8,462 nt of DNA from Candidatus Pelagibacter sp. (GTDB lineage Bacteria > Pseudomonadota > Alphaproteobacteria > Pelagibacterales > Pelagibacteraceae): NCBI GenBank assembly GCA_002704625.1, contig PAGZ01000035.1, positions 1-8,462 of the forward strand. The letters run 5' to 3'. The notes below the pieces were generated by a model. That model ran no database searches. It had not been told where the DNA came from and saw only the letters and a program-made list of their open reading frames with translations. The number at the start of each line of letters is the position of its first letter. The first letter of the stretch is position 1. Below are positions 1 through 6,406 of this stretch, piece after piece. The position numbers and the translations under genes were made by a program.

Positions 1-743
1 GAGTGAATGACAGAATGGTTATCCCAAATAACTATAGTATTTTTTTCCCAAAAAAAGCTATTTTGAAACTCTTTTTTCGTTTGATGGTTGAATAAAAATT
101 TTAAAAGTTCTTTAGAATTCTCCTCGCTTAAGTCTTTTATGGCAATTGTGTGACCCGGACTTAAATAAAGTGCTTTTCTACTTCCAACTTTTTTTACAAT
201 TGGATGTTCGGCTATAAAATCTTTAGACTTTCCAGTTCCTCTTTCAGCTTCTCGCTCAAGCCTTGTTACGGATATAGGTCCTGCTGAACTAAATATACCT
301 ACAAGATTTTGAATTTTATCCTTAGTTTCTTGATCTAAAGCTTCATAGGATGATAATTGTGAGGCGAAAAGTGTTTGACCCTGATCTCTTTTAACTATTT
401 TACCCATAAGACAAGTGTATTTTGGTGTTATATCAAGATAACTACTATCTGTGTGCCACCCTTCACCATAAGACTTTCCTTTATCATCTTCTTTTCTTTC
501 AACAACGGTGATGCCTTTATAATTTTCTAGGTCTTTTAACATCGGGTACTCTTTGATTTTGCCTAATTGTTCTGCAAATTTTAAATATTCTCCTGGTTCT
601 AAATTTTGATCTCTGAAGCAAACAAAACCATAGTTATTAAGTGTTTCTTTAATTTGATCAATAATTTTTGAGTCTGCCAACTTAAGATTGTAAGAAATTG
701 ATGCACCAATGTTGTTTTTAAATGGCTCTACTTTTATATTCAT
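1..743 (-). CDS. TauD/TfdA-family Fe(II)/2-oxoglutarate-dependent dioxygenase, 3' end cut by window edge
   Basis: The frame read leftward from the ATG at 743 stays open for 247 full codons to the window edge, so the C-terminus is missing. The protein shows the TauD/TfdA pattern. An N-terminal YGFVCFRDQ segment lies near residues 38-46, and the iron-binding GWHTD motif is at 95-99 (ligands His97 and Asp99). Thr124 in GQTLFAS matches the Thr of the family's GGDT motif that contacts 2-oxoglutarate. A distal WDNHSVIH at 240-247 supplies the third iron ligand, His247, as the last complete codon. The Arg that binds the 2-oxoglutarate carboxylate would lie just beyond the edge. Such cytoplasmic enzymes couple 2-oxoglutarate decarboxylation to substrate hydroxylation, often releasing sulfite from taurine or attacking other small organic acids. 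The substrate here cannot be read. The start overlaps the upstream gene's stop by one base (TAATG), which implies translational coupling. The family call is firm; calling it taurine dioxygenase would be too specific. Confidence 0.88.
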   Translation of the reverse strand, partial: MNIKVEPFKNNIGASISYNLKLADSKIIDQIKETLNNYGFVCFRDQNLEPGEYLKFAEQLGKIKEYPMLKDLENYKGITVVERKEDDKGKSYGEGWHTDSSYLDITPKYTCLMGKIVKRDQGQTLFASQLSSYEALDQETKDKIQNLVGIFSSAGPISVTRLEREAERGTGKSKDFIAEHPIVKKVGSRKALYLSPGHTIAIKDLSEENSKELLKFLFNHQTKKEFQNSFFWEKNTIVIWDNHSVIH

Positions 744-1360
744 TACTCACTACTAAAATAGATATCACGGTAATATGCAATAATTTTTTGTTTTGAGTTA
801 TTCGAGTCAGAAAATATGGCGACAAAGTTTGTAAAAGAAATTCCATGAGTTTTTTCAAGTAATTCCTTTACATTTATCTTTCGAGTATGCCATTCTCCAC
901 TCTTATCATTTGAAATCACATAATCCCTACTCCCTTTTGTCCATGGACTTTGTTGCAGATAACCTTCCTCTAAAAATGATGAATGAGCTAAACTTACAAG
1001 TTTTGCACCAATTTTTTTTCCATGACCGACCATAACCCTTGCAGTCCAATCATGACCATCTTTGGTTTTCTGGTCAATATTTGTAAAATCTTTCTCAATT
1101 TTGAATGTAATATTTAAAAAAGGCATTTCTTTAAGAAGTTCTTTATCAATTTCCATGCCTAAACCAGTCGCACTGTCTTCTGCTTCAGCTTTTAAATACC
1201 AACCGTTGTCATCCTTACCGTTTGTATACAGTGTTTTTTTTCCAAAACCTCTTTTTTTAAGAGTTTTCATTCCTTCATCGCTAAAATCGATTCGGAATTC
1301 TTTTGAATTTACGGTTGTAAATATGAGTAGTGAAGACAAAAAATATGCAAAAAATCTCAT
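743..1360 (-). CDS. Secreted DUF3047-family protein
   Basis: This 205-residue protein begins with a signal peptide: Arg2, a hydrophobic core over residues 3-16, and likely cleavage after TVNS (about residue 19). The mature part is therefore about 186 residues and periplasmic. It fits the DUF3047 pattern as I know it: an SATGLG segment at 63-68, a P-x-L-n-I-t-F strand near 80-86 where the family has P-x-L-x-W-x-W, DWTARVMV at 104-111 (family D-x-x-A-R-V), GEW..R..N at 155-163, an FSDSNN segment at 183-188, and a C-terminal AYYRDIYF at 195-202. The family has no firmly known function; a beta-rich secreted domain is expected. It is the first gene of a two-gene unit with the dioxygenase, and its TAA stop overlaps the next ATG. 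It diverges from the rmuC-like gene across 58 bp. What the pair does together is unknown. The signal peptide is clear; the family call rests on remembered motifs. Confidence 0.72.
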   Translation of the reverse strand: MRFFAYFLSSLLIFTTVNSKEFRIDFSDEGMKTLKKRGFGKKTLYTNGKDDNGWYLKAEAEDSATGLGMEIDKELLKEMPFLNITFKIEKDFTNIDQKTKDGHDWTARVMVGHGKKIGAKLVSLAHSSFLEEGYLQQSPWTKGSRDYVISNDKSGEWHTRKINVKELLEKTHGISFTNFVAIFSDSNNSKQKIIAYYRDIYFSSE

Positions 1361-1418
1361 GAATTATATTGTTTAAATTAAAATTTGTAATTTGGCAAAT
1401 ACCCCGTATATATAATTA
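1361..1418. promoter_or_regulatory. Divergent intergenic promoter region
   Basis: These 58 bp separate the start codons of the DUF3047 gene (leftward) and the rmuC-like gene (rightward), so both promoters must lie here or inside the genes. Rightward, TTGTAA at 1385-1390 and TATATA at 1407-1412 are 16 bp apart, which would place the start of transcription near the ATG at 1419. Leftward, TATAAT lies at 1368-1363 on the minus strand with weak upstream candidates (TTACAA or TTGCCA). No Shine-Dalgarno sequence precedes either gene. The DNA is so AT-rich that matches to -10 boxes are expected by chance, so the individual boxes are tentative; only the divergent arrangement is firm. Confidence 0.45.
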
Positions 1419-2450
1419 ATGGATATTTTACTTATTACACTTGTAGTCATCTTATTAGCTTTGAATGCTGCTATAGTATTTTTCTTATTACATAACAAAC
1501 AACAAAAAAAAGAGGATCCTACTCAAGCTTTCAAGGATGAATTTAATTCTTTTAAAGAGTCTTTCAGCCAATCTTTTGGCCACATGTCAAAAGATATTGC
1601 AAAAGATATGTCAGGCGCTTTAACGAGAGTAGATGAGAAAGTGGGTGTCTTTAATAAACAAGTAGAAGCTCTTAACAAAAGCCAAGATAATTTTAGTCGA
1701 ATTCTCGCAGGCGTAAAACAATATGGAGTTTTAGCAGAGTTTTCTCTTGCATCATTATTAAATGATTTATTGCCAGCATCCCAATACATTGAAAATGTTA
1801 AAATGAAACCAGACGAAACAGGCGATACAGTTGAGTTTGCCATTAAACTTCAAGATGTTTTAGTTCCCGTAGACAGTCATTGGCCAATTGAAAAATTTAA
1901 AGAGATAGATAATGCTTACCAAGCCAAAGACAAAGAAGCATTGGCTGATGCTAGAAAAGATTTAGCTGCAGCTTTTAGAAACAAAGCAAAATCTGTAAGT
2001 TCTAAATATATCGCGCCACCAAAGACGACTGACTTTGCAATTGTTTACGCACCAACGGAAGGATTATTCGCAGAACTCTCAAGTTATAGAGATCCGAAAA
2101 CCAAAGAACTATTACTTGAGGAGCTTAGAACAAAATACAAAATTACTATCGCAGGACCAAATACATTGTCTGCTTTATTGCAGTCATATCATTTAGGATT
2201 TCAAACACTTAAAGTTCAAAAGCATGCAACACAGATTTATAATGACCTAAAACTAATCTCTAGGAGGTTTGAAAAACACTTTGATGGCATTGTAGATTTA
2301 AGAAAGAAATTAGAACAAGCCATGACCACAACTGATAGTTTTGGTAGGGATGCACGTTCTATTATGAATACTCTGAATAACATTAAAGATCCTGGAACAG
2401 TAAAAGAGACAGTCGAAGAAAATTCTGATAAAATTAAAGTCTTTAAGTAA
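1419..2450 (+). CDS. rmuC: RmuC-family DNA recombination protein, membrane-anchored
   Basis: The 343-residue protein starts with a single hydrophobic segment (residues 3-24) followed by a charged, helical, probably coiled-coil stretch to about residue 95. This is the usual RmuC architecture of an N-terminal anchor, coiled coil and nuclease-like domain. The core is recognisable: YGVLAEF at 102-108 (family KGRWGE, Glu107), Asp136, VPVDSHWPIEKF at 149-160 (family I-D-A-K-F-P-L-E-x-Y), YAPTEGLFAEL at 210-220 and GPNTL at 246-250. RmuC proteins restrain recombination at inverted repeats and are proposed restriction-endonuclease-like nucleases, though their biochemistry is poorly defined. The lysine of the putative D-x-K motif is His154 here, so activity may be altered. 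The gene is probably co-transcribed with exonuclease I, 13 bp downstream. It is at the shorter end for the family because the coiled coil is short. The family call is good; a nuclease function is not assured. Confidence 0.83.
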   Translation: MDILLITLVVILLALNAAIVFFLLHNKQQKKEDPTQAFKDEFNSFKESFSQSFGHMSKDIAKDMSGALTRVDEKVGVFNKQVEALNKSQDNFSRILAGVKQYGVLAEFSLASLLNDLLPASQYIENVKMKPDETGDTVEFAIKLQDVLVPVDSHWPIEKFKEIDNAYQAKDKEALADARKDLAAAFRNKAKSVSSKYIAPPKTTDFAIVYAPTEGLFAELSSYRDPKTKELLLEELRTKYKITIAGPNTLSALLQSYHLGFQTLKVQKHATQIYNDLKLISRRFEKHFDGIVDLRKKLEQAMTTTDSFGRDARSIMNTLNNIKDPGTVKETVEENSDKIKVFK

Positions 2451-2463
2451 TTAAATTTCCCAA

Positions 2464-3882
2464 ATGTCAAATTTTGTATTTTATGATTTCGAAACTAGCT
2501 CATCCAATAAACAATGGGGCCAAATCATAGAGATAGGGGCAATTCTGGCCGACGATCAATTAAATGAATTAGATAGGTTCGAGTCTAGATCCAGACTATC
2601 ACTCGGAATTATTCCAGAGGCAATGTCATTAATCGTAACAAATACCACTCCAAAAAAATTAAAAGAAACAAATCTTTCACATTATGAAATGGTTAAACAG
2701 TTTGTTGAAAAATTAAAAAGTTGGGGGAAAGTCACATACATTGGTTGGAACAATATAGAGTTTGACCAAATTTTTTGGAGGAATACTTTATTTCAAAATT
2801 TGCAATATCCTTTTACTTCTACAACAAATGGAAACAAAGAAGGTGATTTACTTAATTTGGCAAGGGCAGCAAATCTTTATTACCCAAAAACATTAAAGAA
2901 CGCTACAAATAAGAAAGGAAATTTAGAATACAAACTTGATACCATGGCCCCTCTAAATGGAATTAAGCATGCAGCTCATACAGCATTAGGTGATTGTGGC
3001 GCAACATTGGAGATAGCCAAGATAATAAAAAAGAAAGCCCCTAGTGTTTGGGATAGCAGTCTTTTGACTTCAAACAAAGAAGAAAGCTTAAAAATAATTA
3101 AAAATGAAAATCTTTTTTGTGCTAACGAATTTTATTATGGAAAAGTAGTACCTTTTGTTCAAACGTTTGTTTGTCAGCATCCAGTTTATCAGTGGCCTAA
3201 AACATTTGACCTCAAGCACGACCCAAATACTTATATGAATATGCCAATTCAAGTTCTAAAAGAAGAATTAAAAAAAGCTCCTAAAGTTTTGAGAACTTGT
3301 CGTCATAACAAACATCCTATCGTTATGAATCCTTCTTATATTGACCATTTCGAAGAATATAAAATGATAGGAATTAATAAATTAAAAGAAAGAGCAGATA
3401 TTGTTAGAAAAAATAAAAAATTTTCTGAAAAAGTTGAACTAATTCTAAGAGATGAGGCCCAAGAAAAAGCTGAAACTAAATCGCAGGAAGATATATGTGA
3501 AGAAGAAAGTTTGTATAATTTTCCCCCAGCGGAAGATAATAAAATTTTACCAGGCTTTCACGAAGTAGATTGGGATAAAAAACTTTCTTATCTAGAAAAA
3601 TTTAAGGATAAAAGATTTCATTATTTTGGGAAAAAATTAATTTATCAAGAAAAGCCCGATCTGTTATCTAAAGAGGATTATGATGAAATTCATGGAGCAA
3701 TAGTAAAAAGAGTACTATCTACCACCGGTGACAAGAAATGGAACACAATCCCAAGAACGTATAAAGAGATTGATGATTTGAGAGTGAAGTTTGAAAAAAG
3801 TAAAGAAACTAATAAACTAAAAATGCTAGAAGAGATTAACGCATACGTTGAAGAATTAGAAAAAGCTTACTCTAGTGCGTAG
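2464..3882 (+). CDS. sbcB: Exonuclease I (3'-5' single-strand DNA exonuclease)
   Basis: At 472 residues it matches E. coli exonuclease I (475) in length and in motif order. The DEDDh exonuclease set is complete: Asp8 and Glu10 in YDFET, Asp101 in GWNNIEFD (E. coli GYNNVRFDD), and His172 and Asp177 in HTALGD (E. coli HDAMAD). The middle part carries LRTCRHNKHPIV at 277-288, equivalent to the NKCPVL region of the SH3-like domain. The C-terminal helical part retains the pattern around RFHYFGKKL that corresponds to E. coli RNFPGTL. The enzyme processively degrades single-stranded DNA from 3' ends and acts in mismatch repair and recombination. All catalytic residues are present, so it should be active. 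It follows the rmuC-like gene by 13 bp without a visible promoter or Shine-Dalgarno sequence, which suggests one transcript and a shared role in handling DNA ends. Confidence 0.95.
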   Translation: MSNFVFYDFETSSSNKQWGQIIEIGAILADDQLNELDRFESRSRLSLGIIPEAMSLIVTNTTPKKLKETNLSHYEMVKQFVEKLKSWGKVTYIGWNNIEFDQIFWRNTLFQNLQYPFTSTTNGNKEGDLLNLARAANLYYPKTLKNATNKKGNLEYKLDTMAPLNGIKHAAHTALGDCGATLEIAKIIKKKAPSVWDSSLLTSNKEESLKIIKNENLFCANEFYYGKVVPFVQTFVCQHPVYQWPKTFDLKHDPNTYMNMPIQVLKEELKKAPKVLRTCRHNKHPIVMNPSYIDHFEEYKMIGINKLKERADIVRKNKKFSEKVELILRDEAQEKAETKSQEDICEEESLYNFPPAEDNKILPGFHEVDWDKKLSYLEKFKDKRFHYFGKKLIYQEKPDLLSKEDYDEIHGAIVKRVLSTTGDKKWNTIPRTYKEIDDLRVKFEKSKETNKLKMLEEINAYVEELEKAYSSA

Positions 3883-3916
3883 TTGACATTTCAAAAAAAA
3901 ACTCTATTTATGATTT
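3883..3916 (+). promoter_or_regulatory. Probable promoter of trxA
   Basis: The 34-bp gap after the sbcB stop contains a perfect TTGACA at 3883-3888. Sixteen bases on is TATTTA (3905-3910), which would place the transcription start on the A of the trxA ATG at 3917. An alternative -10, TATGAT (3909-3914), is a better match but sits at 20-bp spacing. No Shine-Dalgarno sequence is present, so the transcript may have little or no leader. The perfect -35 in otherwise A/T-only DNA is the main support; the -10 choice is uncertain. Confidence 0.5.
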
Positions 3917-4237
3917 ATGGCTACTAAGAAAGTAACTGACGAAAGTTTTGAGTCAGATGTAATTAAATCAGCAAAACCAACAATAGTAGATTTCTGGGCG
4001 GAATGGTGTGGTCCTTGTAAACAGATAGGACCAATTCTTGAGGAAATTTCTAATGAGATGTCTAGCGAAGTTGTAATTGCTAAACACAATATAGATCAAG
4101 AACCAAATACTCCAACTAAGTATGGAATTAGAGGAATCCCAACTATGCTTTTATTTAAATCTGGAGAACTTAAGGCAACAAAAGTTGGGGCCACTACAAA
4201 ATCAAATATTGTTTCTTGGATTAAAGAAAATATTTAA
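3917..4237 (+). CDS. trxA: Thioredoxin
   Basis: This is a 106-residue single-domain thioredoxin of standard length. It has the full active site WAEWCGPCK with redox cysteines Cys31 and Cys34, the buried Asp25 in VDFWA, the NID-Q-P segment at 58-62, and the cis-proline Pro75 in GIRGIPT. It is a cytoplasmic disulfide reductant for ribonucleotide reductase, methionine sulfoxide reductase and similar targets, recharged by thioredoxin reductase. In many alphaproteobacteria trxA lies directly after folC in the same direction. Here it is convergent with folC, and the two stop codons share four bases (4234-4237). It has its own likely promoter and is probably transcribed separately from rmuC-sbcB, although readthrough is possible because no terminator is visible upstream. 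Nothing in the protein itself is unusual. Confidence 0.97.
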   Translation: MATKKVTDESFESDVIKSAKPTIVDFWAEWCGPCKQIGPILEEISNEMSSEVVIAKHNIDQEPNTPTKYGIRGIPTMLLFKSGELKATKVGATTKSNIVSWIKENI

Positions 4238-5487
4238 TTTATACTTAAAGCATGTCCCACAAGGTATAGACTACCGAATATAACTATTATTTTCTCTTCT
4301 TTTTTTGAAATTTTCTTTAAAGCAATTTTAATATTTTCTGACTCAACTGCTTGAAAATTATTTCTTTTAGCTATTTTATATAAATCAAAAGAATTCATAG
4401 CAGCAGGTTCATTAGGAATCTTTACTGTAACAATTTTTTTAAAAATTCCTTTAAAATTTCTAATAAGTTTATTTGGATTTTTATTTTTGAGACTTCCCCA
4501 AATCGCATAAACTGGTACTTTAAATTTTCTTAAATACTTAGCTAAATTTTTTGTTGACTCATCACTATGGCAACCGTCTACAAGAATTTTTGTCTTTTTA
4601 AGATTTTTTGTAAGTTTACCTTTTATAAACTGAACACGACCTTCAAATTTTATTTTTGGGAGAGTTTTCTTAACTATTTTAATATTTACTCCCAAATCCA
4701 AAGCTACCTTTATAGCCAAACCTACATTTTCCCACAAACCATCTGAATTAATAAATTTAGAACTAAGTTGGATTAAATTTTTATTATCTTTATAATATTT
4801 TTTTTTATTTTTATTTATAATTTTCCAAGATCCATAAGCTAATTTTTCACTAGGATTTTTTTTTAAAATACCTTTAATTATCTTGGATGTTTTTGGCTTT
4901 TGTTTTCCAGTATAGATAGTAGTATATTGACTTAGATAACCTACTTTTTGTTTACATATTTCATTAATGGTTTTAGGGTTAATCCATTCAACATGTTGAA
5001 GATTAATTTGGGTGCAAATTTGTGCCATTGGGCTTGCCCATAAGTTTGTACTATCCTTTCTAAAAAATAATCCACTTTCAATGAGGTTATAGGAATCAGG
5101 ATCTGTCTTTGCTGCTGCTAGAATATAAATACAAGTAAGCAATTCAAACAAAGTAAGCTTTAATTTTGTTTGCTCAATAATTTTTTTATATTTACTTATT
5201 TCTTTTAGAGAAATGAACCTATTTCCTAACCAAAATCTTTGTCGAACATCATACAAGTGTGGACTGGTGAAAGTATTTACTTTTTGATTATTTGCTTCAA
5301 GAAAATATCTAAGAGAAGTCAAAACACTATTCTTCCCGTCGCTTCCAATTATATTAATTACTTTTTCAAGTCTTTCTTCAGGATTATTTAATTTTTCTAA
5401 AACTTTTTTAATCCTCTTAAGATCTAAATTTATCCTACGACTATATTGCTTTTGAAGTTTTTGATAAAGTTTCGTTGATGCTTTCAT
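4234..5487 (-). CDS. folC: FolC-type bifunctional dihydrofolate/folylpolyglutamate synthase, divergent motifs
   Basis: The 417-residue protein follows the FolC (Mur ligase superfamily) plan. The N-terminus has INLDLKRI at 19-26, then the P-loop GSDGKNS at 48-54 (canonical GTNGKGS), TSPHL at 75-79, ESGLFFRKDSTNL at 137-149 (canonical E-V-G-L-G-G-R-L-D-A-T-N), QH at 164-165 (canonical DH), QKVGYL at 180-185 (canonical EKAGI, Lys181 being the carbamylated lysine position), FEGRVQ at 281-286 (canonical PGR), DGCHS at 304-308 (canonical DGAHN) and GSLYLVG at 405-411. FolC adds glutamate to dihydropteroate and to folates, using ATP. Key charged residues survive but surrounding glycines do not, so it is divergent rather than clearly dead. 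About one residue in six is lysine. The start is forced: no ATG, GTG or TTG lies between it and the conserved INLDL. The gene therefore overlaps accD by 47 bp and is probably translated from the same mRNA. Confidence 0.85.
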   Translation of the reverse strand: MKASTKLYQKLQKQYSRRINLDLKRIKKVLEKLNNPEERLEKVINIIGSDGKNSVLTSLRYFLEANNQKVNTFTSPHLYDVRQRFWLGNRFISLKEISKYKKIIEQTKLKLTLFELLTCIYILAAAKTDPDSYNLIESGLFFRKDSTNLWASPMAQICTQINLQHVEWINPKTINEICKQKVGYLSQYTTIYTGKQKPKTSKIIKGILKKNPSEKLAYGSWKIINKNKKKYYKDNKNLIQLSSKFINSDGLWENVGLAIKVALDLGVNIKIVKKTLPKIKFEGRVQFIKGKLTKNLKKTKILVDGCHSDESTKNLAKYLRKFKVPVYAIWGSLKNKNPNKLIRNFKGIFKKIVTVKIPNEPAAMNSFDLYKIAKRNNFQAVESENIKIALKKISKKEEKIIVIFGSLYLVGHALSIN

Positions 5488-6406
5488 CTATTGTCTCAAC
5501 CGGACGATCAGCTATAGATTTATTTTCTGGTTTTTTCAATAAGACTCTTGAAATTTTTGAAATACCGTCTTTTACTTCTAATCTACTTGAAAAAATGATG
5601 TCCACTAGCGCTTCTAGCGACGACCCTTGCCCAAAATCCTCAGGTAATTGTTCCCCAGATTTTAGATTTGCTGTAACTCTCTTGCCGCTAAACAAAATAT
5701 CATGGGAACCAGGGGACTCTACACATAAAATGTCGTGATTATTCCACATGACATAAGTTCCTCCACTAAGTTTGGAGCATGCTATCCCAATTGTTAAAAT
5801 TCCAGCGTTCTTCATTTCAGAATAAGCAATTTGCGTTTTTACCATTCCACTTGCTAAAGCTGGAACCCCGGCAGTTACTGCCATTCCTCCAGATTGAAGT
5901 ATAGAAACAAATATGTCAGCCTTTATTTCTAGAGCTTTAACTGCTGAACTCACAAAGTGCTCACTTTCTTTTGGGGTCATTGCGCTTCCTCCAAATTTCC
6001 ATTCGGAGCATACTACCACTGCAGTAAGTCCATTTATTTTTCCAAAAGCGCACGCGAAAGCAGAGTCTTGCCCAGTGCTTTTTTCATATTTTTTTCTTTT
6101 TGAAATATAAGGAATATCATTTACTTTAAAATTTAAAGGATCTGAGTCCGCAGGTGGACAAGGAATATTTTCATAAGAACCAGCATCAAATAAATCTTTT
6201 AGCCTTAATTTTGCAGGATAATCAAAATGATAATTACAAGAACAAATATAATATGCGCTTTCAAGATCTTTTTTGTATTGCAGTTTTTTACACGAAGGAC
6301 AATTTATCCAATCAGCATTTTCCTGTTCATTTTTGGATGGACGCTTTCTAGTATATTTTTTAAGCGAATCACCAAATTTTTTAATTTTATCTTTTATCCA
6401 ATTCAT
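5441..6406 (-). CDS. accD: Acetyl-CoA carboxylase carboxyltransferase subunit beta (AccD), divergent
   Basis: The 321-residue protein has the AccD start (MNWI), an N-terminal zinc-finger region (Cys36, Cys39, Cys55, Cys57) and a crotonase-fold carboxyltransferase domain. The segment KSTGQDSAFACAFGKING (109-126) matches the family's K-T-G-x-D-A-x-x-x-x-x-G-x-I-x-G. The two oxyanion-hole glycine pairs are present in SGG at 172-174 and SGG at 214-216, and FSGKRV at 239-244 matches the family FAGxRV. AccD pairs with AccA, encoded elsewhere, to move the carboxyl group from biotin to acetyl-CoA, making malonyl-CoA for fatty-acid synthesis. Deviations are a C-x-C second zinc knuckle instead of C-x2-C, GGSAMTPKE in place of GGSMGSVVGE, and loss of the ARMQE sequence after the first SGG. 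It begins inside trpA (ATGA), ends inside folC, and has a C-terminal tail of about 30 residues beyond the domain. The family is clear; whether the substrate is unchanged is less so. Confidence 0.85.
   Translation of the reverse strand: MNWIKDKIKKFGDSLKKYTRKRPSKNEQENADWINCPSCKKLQYKKDLESAYYICSCNYHFDYPAKLRLKDLFDAGSYENIPCPPADSDPLNFKVNDIPYISKRKKYEKSTGQDSAFACAFGKINGLTAVVVCSEWKFGGSAMTPKESEHFVSSAVKALEIKADIFVSILQSGGMAVTAGVPALASGMVKTQIAYSEMKNAGILTIGIACSKLSGGTYVMWNNHDILCVESPGSHDILFSGKRVTANLKSGEQLPEDFGQGSSLEALVDIIFSSRLEVKDGISKISRVLLKKPENKSIADRPVETIDESINETLSKTSKAI

Noticed and set aside
1062..1376. Plus-strand open frame of 104 codons opposite the DUF3047 gene
   Set aside because: It lies antisense to a gene with a clear signal peptide and family motifs and reads as a low-complexity Ser/Phe/Pro-rich shadow.
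1363..1420. Mirror-image TATAAT boxes two bases before each divergent ATG (TATAATTCATG and TATAATTAATG)
   Set aside because: A -10 box at this spacing would start transcription inside the genes, losing the ATG. It is more likely coincidence in AT-rich DNA.
1523..1843. Minus-strand open frame inside the rmuC-like gene
   Set aside because: It is an antisense shadow with no recognisable motif; the plus frame shows family motifs throughout.
2237..2470. Minus-strand open frame across the rmuC-sbcB junction
   Set aside because: It is antisense to two good genes and has no motif, promoter or ribosome site.
4263..4275. GGTA-TAGAC-TACC inverted repeat followed by T-rich DNA, as a trxA terminator
   Set aside because: The stem is only four pairs, the T-rich run begins some 15 bases later, and it lies in the conserved GSLYLVG coding segment of folC.
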